Below, in pieces: positions 1 through 4,600 of a DNA stretch of 5,055 bases. Origin of the DNA: an uncultured Alphaproteobacteria bacterium (lineage in GTDB: Bacteria > Pseudomonadota > Alphaproteobacteria > Rs-D84); NCBI GenBank assembly GCA_937888635.1, contig CALARG010000050.1, positions 1 to 5,055 on the forward strand, in the 5' to 3' direction. The position numbers and the translations under genes were made by a program. Numbering within the stretch: the first letter of the stretch is position 1; each line of letters opens with the position of its first letter. A model generated the notes under the pieces. That model was not told the origin of the DNA. It worked only from the letters and a program-made list of their open reading frames with translations, and ran no database searches.

Positions 1-197
1 TGAAAAAGAATAAAAAAAGAAGTTTAGTTGATTTAATAGCCACTGCGACATTTGTTGGTGGTCTGTGTGGCATGATATATTCTGGTGCGGCGGAATTTGA
101 AAATGAACAAACCAGAACCCAAACAATGGCATCGTCTTGTATGTCAACATTGGTTGGTGGTTTGATTTTTACAATGCGCAGTGATAAACAGCGCTAG
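1..197 (+). CDS. small two-helix membrane protein, start codon cut by window edge
   Basis: The reading frame starts with the last two bases (TG) of what is probably the start codon, followed by AAA AAG AAT AAA, and runs to TAG at 195-197. That gives about 65 residues beginning (M)KKNKKRSLVDLI. A lysine-rich N-terminus is followed by a hydrophobic stretch (about residues 9-29, LVDLIATATFVGGLCGMIYS), a short polar loop rich in Glu, Gln and Thr, a second hydrophobic stretch (about 43-58, ASSCMSTLVGGLIFTM) and a basic tail, SDKQR. This fits a small inner-membrane protein with two short helices and both ends in the cytoplasm by the positive-inside rule. I do not recognise a family. The minus-strand transporter gene ends only 2 bp downstream, leaving no room for a separate terminator. 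The true start could lie upstream of the window. Confidence 0.6.
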   Translation, partial: KKNKKRSLVDLIATATFVGGLCGMIYSGAAEFENEQTRTQTMASSCMSTLVGGLIFTMRSDKQR

Positions 198-199
198 TT

Positions 200-694
200 T
201 TATATTATTACCCCCATTGTGGTTTTTGCAAATTCACCAATAAGGAACGCGACGATTGATACTGTTGCGCAAATTATCAGCATTTCAATTGCATGTTGCC
301 ACCAATTGCGGTTGTGTGCATGCCTGATACAAAAATTGCACAGAAAAATCATCATCGCTGCAATTGCAAAAGAAAACAACAACGCAACACGCGAATTGTC
401 AGATATGTAAAAAGGAATCAACAGCATAACGCATGTTGCCATATATGCGCAACCTGTTGTGATTCCTGCGCGCCATGCATATTTATTGCGGTTCGTTTTT
501 TCTGCCAAATATTCTGATGCACCCATAGACAGACCTGCGGTCACAGATGCAATAATTGCAGACAACACAATAAGTTTTTGCTGTGCCAATGCAAAGGTCA
601 GCCCTGCCACCAAACCGGTCAGTGACACCAACGCATCGTGCATCCCCAGTATGATTGCCCCAGCATAAAATTTCTTGTTTTGCATATGCGCCAT
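200..694 (-). CDS. VIT1/CCC1-family membrane transporter, short form without the cytosolic metal-binding domain
   Basis: From the ATG at 694 this is 164 residues, almost entirely membrane. Five hydrophobic segments are visible: about 10-36, 41-64, 73-95, 100-122 and 130-155. Family hallmarks are GMHDALVSLTGLVAGL in the first (Asp20) and GLSMGASEYLAEK in the second (Met57, Glu61). These match the VIT1/CCC1 pattern, in which an acidic residue of helix 1 and a Met of helix 2 line the Fe2+/Mn2+ path. Characterised VIT1 proteins are usually 230-250 residues, with a Glu/Met-rich cytosolic domain between helices 2 and 3. Here only about ten residues (EKTNRNKYAW) separate them, so that domain is missing. 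Iron or manganese transport is therefore a family-based inference, and the substrate may differ. The start is uncertain: an in-frame TTG at 730 would add 12 residues, ATG at 685 would remove 3, and none has a clear ribosome binding site. The gene is divergent from the 207-residue gene. Confidence 0.82.
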   Translation of the reverse strand: MAHMQNKKFYAGAIILGMHDALVSLTGLVAGLTFALAQQKLIVLSAIIASVTAGLSMGASEYLAEKTNRNKYAWRAGITTGCAYMATCVMLLIPFYISDNSRVALLFSFAIAAMMIFLCNFCIRHAHNRNWWQHAIEMLIICATVSIVAFLIGEFAKTTMGVII

Positions 695-736
695 GCTATC
701 ACAGGCGTGCGATATCCGCCACAGGAACAAAAACCG

Positions 737-764
737 TTGACAATTTATTGCAGTGTTCTAATAT
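737..764 (+). promoter_or_regulatory. sigma-70-type promoter of the 207-residue gene
   Basis: A perfect -35 box, TTGACA (737-742), is followed after 16 bp by TAATAT (759-764), one substitution from the consensus TATAAT. Transcription would start near 771, leaving a leader of only about 15 nt before the ATG at 787. It sits in the 92-bp gap between this gene and the divergent transporter. No comparably good promoter was seen for the transporter on the other strand. Confidence 0.7.
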
Positions 765-773
765 TTCTAAAAA

Positions 774-778
774 AAGGA
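774..778 (+). promoter_or_regulatory. ribosome binding site fixing the start at 787
   Basis: AAGGA stands 8 nt before the ATG at 787-789. The open frame extends upstream to 655, but the promoter (737-764) and this site lie inside that extension. The extension would also overlap the transporter gene, so 787 is the real start. Confidence 0.75.
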
Positions 779-786
779 TATTGTAT

Positions 787-1410
787 ATGTCTTCAAAAAC
801 AGGGGCTCTGACCGCGCAACAAATATCAGCAGCAGACTTTTTAAAAAATTTAGTTGTATTATTGCGGGGTAAAAATTTATCCAAACTGGATTTAAGGACC
901 TGTGGCGATGCGCACAAATGCCACAGCGTATTGGTTGAAAACTATGAAATCAATATTGCGCGAACTCCCGTGTATACATATCCGACCAAATGGTATCGCG
1001 CTTTCTGTTGGGGTAAATGGAAATTTGAGCCAGGCAAATACGAACGTTATGAACTGAATATATCAGAAAACATTCATAATAAACGCCAGGCTGATTATTG
1101 TGATGAATACCAGATTGGTACATCATTGGGAAATACAATTATACAGGCCGGTACAATGGCATCTGATGATGGATATTATCTGACAAACAAAATATCTTTA
1201 AATCGCGATGCAGGCAACTACGAAGATTTGTATGTAAAACAAAATGCACATTTATTTGCCGCCGCGCGCGAATTATATAATGTTCTGGACACAGAATATG
1301 AACGCCGTCGCCGGAATTGCAGGTTGTATATATTGCCAGAGTTAAAGGATGAAAATGCCCAGGTTGCCATGCGTCGTCGTCTGATGGAAAATCTGCAGCG
1401 CAAGTTATAA
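787..1410 (+). CDS. hypothetical 207-residue soluble protein
   Basis: The protein begins MSSKTGALTAQQISAADFLK and ends in a basic, probably helical tail (about residues 188-207, with RRR at 196-198). There is no signal peptide and no membrane segment, so it is probably cytoplasmic. The N-terminal third carries an amphipathic helix (about 14-28) and then a segment rich in Tyr, Trp, Lys and Cys (about 60-110; Cys39, 45, 74 and 105). Residues 155-178 look helical and end in RRRRNC. The five cysteines include no CxxC pair, so a metal site is not evident. I do not recognise a family and assign no function. It has its own promoter and a hairpin terminator directly after its stop codon, so it is probably a single-gene unit. 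The start at 787 is set by the ribosome binding site at 774-778. Confidence 0.8.
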   Translation: MSSKTGALTAQQISAADFLKNLVVLLRGKNLSKLDLRTCGDAHKCHSVLVENYEINIARTPVYTYPTKWYRAFCWGKWKFEPGKYERYELNISENIHNKRQADYCDEYQIGTSLGNTIIQAGTMASDDGYYLTNKISLNRDAGNYEDLYVKQNAHLFAAARELYNVLDTEYERRRRNCRLYILPELKDENAQVAMRRRLMENLQRKL

Positions 1411-1413
1411 TTC

Positions 1414-1435
1414 AAACCGCCAACCGGCGGTTTTT
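1414..1435 (+). terminator. intrinsic terminator of the 207-residue gene
   Basis: The stem AAACCGCC (1414-1421) and GGCGGTTT (1426-1433) encloses the loop AACC and is followed by a run of Ts ending at 1435. It begins 4 nt after the stop codon. The T-run includes the stop codon of the convergent deacylase gene (1434-1436 on the minus strand). In the opposite direction the downstream T-run is only three bases, so termination of the deacylase transcript here would be weaker. Confidence 0.88.
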
Positions 1436-1982
1436 AAAAACTGTAATTTAATGCCAGTCCAATAAAATTAAAACCGCGATTTATTTCTGTGAAATCACCG
1501 TTTGAAAAGTGCTGGCTAAATAATTCTGCGCGCAAATTTTCTGAAATATTTTTACCGATAAAGACGCGCTCTGCAAATACCAGGCGGCTTTCTACATAAT
1601 CGTCACCACTGTCGCGCATATATGGGCCAATGCCTACACCAATGTACCATCCGCAAATTTGCCCAAAAATAACATCCCATGAAATGCCAATTGCGCCAAA
1701 AGATTTACCTTCGTCGTGTCTGTATGCAAAATTCTGCATAACATTAAAATTTATTCGCGCTGGCAACCTGAATAGCCGAACGGGCTGACTGTATTGCAAC
1801 ATAACCATTGTCATAGGATTTAAATCCCATTCCCACGGAAATACCAGATGTCCTAAATCACCGTGTCCTGTACTTTGTGCGACATAAATTCCAATGCTGT
1901 TTTGGGTATGTTCTGCGAACATTGGGTTTGCGCACAACGCACCCGGCATCAGCAAAAAAGCACAAAAACAAATTTTTTTCAT
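1434..1982 (-). CDS. PagL-like lipid A 3-O-deacylase, outer membrane
   Basis: This is a 182-residue protein with a signal peptide (MKKICFCAFLLMPGALCA, likely cut after Ala18). The rest alternates polar and hydrophobic residues as in an eight-stranded outer-membrane barrel and ends in Tyr-Ser-Phe, the usual C-terminal insertion signal. The diagnostic part is the C-terminus: QHFSNGDFTEINRGFNF, with His158, Ser160 and Asn161, matches the H-x-S-N motif of PagL, in which His and Ser are catalytic. PagL removes the 3-O-linked acyl chain from lipid A in the outer membrane. Family enzymes use a nearby acidic residue as the third member of the triad. The position I expect for it (12 residues after Ser) is Asn172 here, with Glu166 nearby, so the triad acid is unclear. 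The MKK start at 1982 is chosen for the signal peptide; an in-frame ATG at 2027 would add 15 polar residues in front. No good ribosome binding site precedes either start. Confidence 0.82.
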   Translation of the reverse strand: MKKICFCAFLLMPGALCANPMFAEHTQNSIGIYVAQSTGHGDLGHLVFPWEWDLNPMTMVMLQYSQPVRLFRLPARINFNVMQNFAYRHDEGKSFGAIGISWDVIFGQICGWYIGVGIGPYMRDSGDDYVESRLVFAERVFIGKNISENLRAELFSQHFSNGDFTEINRGFNFIGLALNYSF

Positions 1983-2066
1983 GCCCTGATTATATACACT
2001 TGGCGCATATTTATCTATCCGACACATTTCCCAGTAATAATATATATTTTTCGCATCACTAAACTG

Positions 2067-2095
2067 TTTACAGACCTAAAAAAAATTGTTATAAT
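2067..2095 (+). promoter_or_regulatory. strong sigma-70-type promoter of the 721-residue gene
   Basis: TTTACA (2067-2072) and a perfect TATAAT (2090-2095) are separated by the optimal 17 bp, in an A/T-rich surround. Transcription should begin near 2102, giving a leader of about 80 nt before the ATG at 2183. This is the best promoter in the window and suggests substantial expression of the exported protein. Confidence 0.8.
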
Positions 2096-2103
2096 TGGAT
2101 AAA

Positions 2104-2119
2104 ATAGACATGTGTCTAT
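2104..2119 (+). promoter_or_regulatory. inverted repeat at the expected transcript start
   Basis: ATAGACA (2104-2110) and TGTCTAT (2113-2119) form a 7-bp inverted repeat with a 2-bp spacer, starting about two bases after the predicted transcription start. It could be an operator for a dimeric regulator or a 5' hairpin with loop ATGT that protects the mRNA end. The sequence alone does not decide between them. Confidence 0.45.
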
Positions 2120-2148
2120 TGTGATGCAATGTCTCGGAAAGGTTGGGT

Positions 2149-2167
2149 TTCTGGGCGTTTCCCAGAA
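2149..2167 (+). promoter_or_regulatory. leader hairpin just upstream of the ribosome binding site
   Basis: TTCTGGG (2149-2155) pairs perfectly with CCCAGAA (2161-2167) around the loop CGTTT. There is no T-run after it, so it is not a terminator. It ends 3 nt before the purine-rich ribosome binding site. In addition, TCTC (2132-2135) is complementary to GAGA (2174-2177) inside that site, so the leader could close into a larger structure that hides it. A regulatory role is inferred. Confidence 0.5.
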
Positions 2168-2170
2168 CAC

Positions 2171-2178
2171 AGGGAGAG
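2171..2178 (+). promoter_or_regulatory. ribosome binding site fixing the start at 2183
   Basis: AGGGAGAG lies 4 nt before ATG 2183-2185, with its GGAG core 6 nt away. It picks this ATG over the in-frame ATG at 2129, which would add 18 residues in front of a good signal peptide and would be translated through the leader hairpin. Confidence 0.8.
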
Positions 2179-2182
2179 TTTT

Positions 2183-4348
2183 ATGAAAAGTCAAAAAATC
2201 GCAAATTCTTTCAAGAATGCCATGGGCACTGTATTTTTGCTGGCCGGTGCGTTTTTTGTTTGTTCTACATTTTTATCAATTCGTACTGTTATGGCGGATC
2301 CGATTGCGCCAATAAATGATTTGACAAATGTACGTGGTCAGGGGCGCGCCCAAACAACGCGTGCGTCTGGGCGTACAAATCCGCGTGCAAATGCAACGCG
2401 TACAACGCGCAATATTGTATCGCGTGCGGCGGTCGCACCTGCCGGTGTTGCAGATACAAATGCCAGAACTGCGCCATCGCGCACAACAAATTCATCCCGT
2501 GCGGTGACATCGCGTGCAACAATCAATCGTGCAACTGCGTCAACAAATCGCGCAAATGCGGGTGGGGTTCGCAATGTGGTATCGCGTGCAACTGCGGCAA
2601 CAAATCGTGCAAATGCCCGTAATACGCGTGCCGTTCGCGCGCGCACATCGGTTGCGACAACTGCTGCGACTACAAATTCTGCGGCTAAACGTGCGCGTGT
2701 CTCTATGGGCGCGGGCAGCCTGCGTGGCAACAGTGGTTCTGTATCAACCTCTTCTTTGGGCAGTAAATTGTACACCGGGAACTATTCAAACATCATTGAT
2801 ACAACAACTGGTTTGATTTCAAACGAAGCGTTTAATAACTGTATGGAATCATACTATACATGTATGGACGAAATTTGTACCGCGCGTAACGCGGCCCAGC
2901 GTCGCTGTGCTTGCGCCGGCCGTGTAAAAGCATTTGCTGAGGCCGAGGCCGCCCTGGAAACAGCAAACGAAGAATTGATTAAGGTATCTGGTGAATTGGC
3001 CTTGTTAATCGCGAACAAGGGCAAAGATGTATCAGAGGCATTCCAGTTAACCGATGCAGAAAAGGTTATGAATTGCGTTTCATGGCAAGATGTCACAAAT
3101 CAATACGGTGCCAGTTCAGAACAGGCAATTGATTGGTGCTATAATCACGGAATTTATGGCAGCAACGGCGGTAAAGTATCATCTTGTTCAAAACCCGCAT
3201 ACTGTTCAGAATCTGGGAATGATTTTGGCTTTGATGTGACAAAACTGGATGGTAATGGATCCGATATCTTGGCATCCCTGCAGGCCTGGGCCGAAGCCAA
3301 AGAACAAACATTAACAATTGTCACCGACGACACAGAAAGTCTGACATCTGCATTTGACAATCTGTCCAGTGTGGTCAGTGGTCTGGCCGGCATTGGTGGC
3401 GCCTTGGCAAATGCGGATAAACAAACAGACTCGCTGGCAGAAACATGGGGCTATGAATTATTTGAATATGCGCACAATAATGTGTGTTCCCGTGTTTTGG
3501 ATTCATGCTTTAATGGTATATTTGAAGCCTGTGGTATGCCACCGGCTGGCGCGCGCAAATGTGGTAACGGCGCGGCCCAGTGTCCATATAATTACAACAG
3601 TGTGATTTCCGTAAACAACACCGGTACATATGAATTGAATTTTGTATCACCAAATACTGGTTATACTGCATCAAATTCTGCAACATGCTTTGGTTATACA
3701 TCTGTTGATGGTGACCCATATGTTGAATTGCGTGGTCCGGTGGCTGACGCGCGTCGCAGCATTATGCAGAAATATGCATTGGACGCAAATGCGGACTGTG
3801 ACCTGTATGGTGAACAATTGCGTGTGACTGCCCAGAATATCGGATATCAAAAGGTTGCCGCTCAACAGGCCTTGCAACAAAAGCGTCTGGAATTTGCCCA
3901 GGCCGAAGAAGAATCTGTTCTGTTGGCTGCGATTGATGCGGGTACAAACTTTAACGAATGTTTCAGTGAAATTTACGATTGTTATGAAACACAGATTTCT
4001 TCAAATCCATCATGGACAGATGCGCGCATAAAAACATATTGTGCCCAGGTTGCAAATGTTCCACATTGCTATGAAGAAATGATTTGTACGCCATCAACAT
4101 CGCCATTCAAGGCTGTTATTGACAAGGCAGACAGTGATAAATGTAACAACAGCCCAGATTATGTGACCAACACATGTCGCAACATCATAACACTGAATGA
4201 AATCTTGAATGGTACCGGCGCAACAGATGTCGCAGATGTTGATGTCCGTACCAGCACTGATTCCGCGGCAATCCGTGAAAAGTGTTTGATGGATTCTGGT
4301 GTTGATGACCTGCGTAATTGGTTAAAGAACAACAGGCCCAAGAACTAA
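2183..4348 (+). CDS. large exported Cys-rich protein with Arg/Thr/Ala/Asn-rich linker, function unknown
   Basis: The 721-residue protein starts with MKSQKIANSF, then a hydrophobic segment (about 15-33) and a likely signal peptidase site after VMA (Ala38). Residues 50-182 are low complexity and strongly basic, with 19-residue repeats (116-134 and 135-153, RATAxTNRANA...). Residues 183-210 are Ser/Gly/Thr-rich. The rest carries 24 cysteines, an even number that suits disulfides. Three C-x6-C pairs lie in helical, aromatic surroundings: Cys220/227 (FNNCMESYYTC), Cys435/442 (CSRVLDSC) and Cys593/600 (FNECFSEIYDC). The first continues to Cys232 and RCAC (241-244). Coiled-coil-like helices lie at about 246-280 and 540-585. 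The domain from about 212 on is probably folded in the periplasm or at the surface, and the basic linker could contact peptidoglycan, lipopolysaccharide or nucleic acid. I recognise no characterised family. The gene appears monocistronic, with its own promoter, structured leader and terminator. Confidence 0.9.
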   Translation: MKSQKIANSFKNAMGTVFLLAGAFFVCSTFLSIRTVMADPIAPINDLTNVRGQGRAQTTRASGRTNPRANATRTTRNIVSRAAVAPAGVADTNARTAPSRTTNSSRAVTSRATINRATASTNRANAGGVRNVVSRATAATNRANARNTRAVRARTSVATTAATTNSAAKRARVSMGAGSLRGNSGSVSTSSLGSKLYTGNYSNIIDTTTGLISNEAFNNCMESYYTCMDEICTARNAAQRRCACAGRVKAFAEAEAALETANEELIKVSGELALLIANKGKDVSEAFQLTDAEKVMNCVSWQDVTNQYGASSEQAIDWCYNHGIYGSNGGKVSSCSKPAYCSESGNDFGFDVTKLDGNGSDILASLQAWAEAKEQTLTIVTDDTESLTSAFDNLSSVVSGLAGIGGALANADKQTDSLAETWGYELFEYAHNNVCSRVLDSCFNGIFEACGMPPAGARKCGNGAAQCPYNYNSVISVNNTGTYELNFVSPNTGYTASNSATCFGYTSVDGDPYVELRGPVADARRSIMQKYALDANADCDLYGEQLRVTAQNIGYQKVAAQQALQQKRLEFAQAEEESVLLAAIDAGTNFNECFSEIYDCYETQISSNPSWTDARIKTYCAQVANVPHCYEEMICTPSTSPFKAVIDKADSDKCNNSPDYVTNTCRNIITLNEILNGTGATDVADVDVRTSTDSAAIREKCLMDSGVDDLRNWLKNNRPKN
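2528..2616 (+). repeat. tandem 57-bp coding repeat in the Arg-rich linker
   Basis: The 32-nt blocks 2528-2559 and 2585-2616 differ at only two bases and are offset by exactly 57 bp, or 19 codons (residues 116-134 and 135-153). A weaker third copy in protein terms is RANATRTTRNIVSRAA at residues 68-83. The linker thus looks as if it grew by in-frame duplication, and its length may vary between strains. Confidence 0.75.
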
Positions 4349-4351
4349 AAC

Positions 4352-4376
4352 AAAAACCGCCAAATGGCGGTTTTTT
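4352..4376 (+). terminator. intrinsic terminator, probably bidirectional
   Basis: AAAAACCGCC (4352-4361) pairs perfectly with GGCGGTTTTT (4366-4375) around loop AAAT, with six Ts from 4371 to 4376. It begins 4 nt after the stop codon of the 721-residue gene. The matching A-run on the left gives a T-run on the minus strand too, so it could also stop transcripts of the fibre-like gene that read through the repeat element. The core stem AAACCGCC/GGCGGTTT is identical to that at 1414-1433. Confidence 0.92.
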
Positions 4377-4418
4377 GTTGCGGTTATTTAAGTGCCCAGT
4401 GTAAGTTGTATTGCAAGT

Positions 4419-4576
4419 TGTAAGTGGTTAGTATCAGCAAAAAAACACCACCCACACCGTCATACCGGCGCAGGCCGGTATCCATTGCCCCGCAGGGACA
4501 AATCAAAAATGTCTGCGACGCATTAGATTACCGCCTGCGCGGGAATGATGGATTTTGCATACACTAACCACTTACA
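4419..4576. repeat. nested inverted-repeat element, outer arms
   Basis: TGTAAGTGGTTAGT (4419-4432) recurs exactly in inverted orientation at 4563-4576. A few bases inside, GCAAAA (4437-4442) is matched by TTTTGC (4553-4558), also inverted. Together with the inner palindromic repeat, nearly the whole 158-bp stretch could fold into one long imperfect hairpin. It holds no coding sequence. It resembles a non-autonomous miniature element, or an inner repeat inserted into an older inverted repeat; no clear target duplication was found. The flanks hold further short direct repeats: AAGTTGTA at 4403-4410 and 4415-4422, and ACTAACCAC at 4563-4571 and 4583-4591. Confidence 0.75.
4457..4551. repeat. dispersed palindromic repeat of the ATTCCCGC-GCAG-GCGGGAAT type
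   Basis: Two 20-nt hairpins face each other. The left is ATACCGGC-GCAG-GCCGGTAT (4462-4481), a perfect 8-bp stem. The right is ATTACCGC-CTGC-GCGGGAAT (4527-4546), with one mismatch. Between them, GCCCCGCAGGGACA (4487-4500) and TGTCTGCGACGC (4510-4521) are an imperfect inverted pair around an A-rich centre. The outer edges CCGTCAT and ATGATGG also roughly mirror each other. Palindromes of this kind are known as high-copy intergenic repeats in many proteobacteria. Its position between two convergent genes is typical. Copy number in this genome cannot be seen from one window. Confidence 0.75.
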
Positions 4577-4600
4577 CCAACAACTAACCACAACCACAAA

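Noticed and set aside
219..668. Plus-strand open frames opposite the transporter
   Set aside because: Cys/His-rich, no ribosome binding sites, and explained as the antisense of a membrane protein with clear family motifs.
695..730. TTG start at 730 adding 12 residues to the transporter
   Set aside because: No ribosome binding site, a rarer start codon and a polar extension not typical of the family; ATG 694 preferred, though not proven.
655..786. Upstream extension of the 207-residue protein to a Met at 655
   Set aside because: It would overlap the transporter gene and run through a good promoter (737-764) and ribosome binding site (774-778); the ATG at 787 is far better supported.
1976..1990. 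Lipoprotein signal in the deacylase (Cys17)
   Set aside because: The residue before Cys17 is Leu, not Gly/Ala/Ser, so there is no lipobox; an ordinary signal peptide followed by a barrel fits better.
2129..2182. Start of the exported protein at ATG 2129
   Set aside because: The 18 extra residues would precede a normal signal peptide and lie in the leader hairpin; a clear ribosome binding site serves 2183.
2338..2775. 145-residue minus-strand open frame rich in Arg, Ala and Val
   Set aside because: It mirrors the repetitive CGT/GCA/ACA codons of the linker on the other strand; no initiation signals and no recognisable protein features.
4457..4551. CRISPR array
   Set aside because: Only two palindromes, in inverted rather than direct orientation, with no regular spacers.
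4419..4576. Insertion sequence
   Set aside because: Inverted arms are present, but there is no transposase and only about 158 bp; called a repeat element instead.
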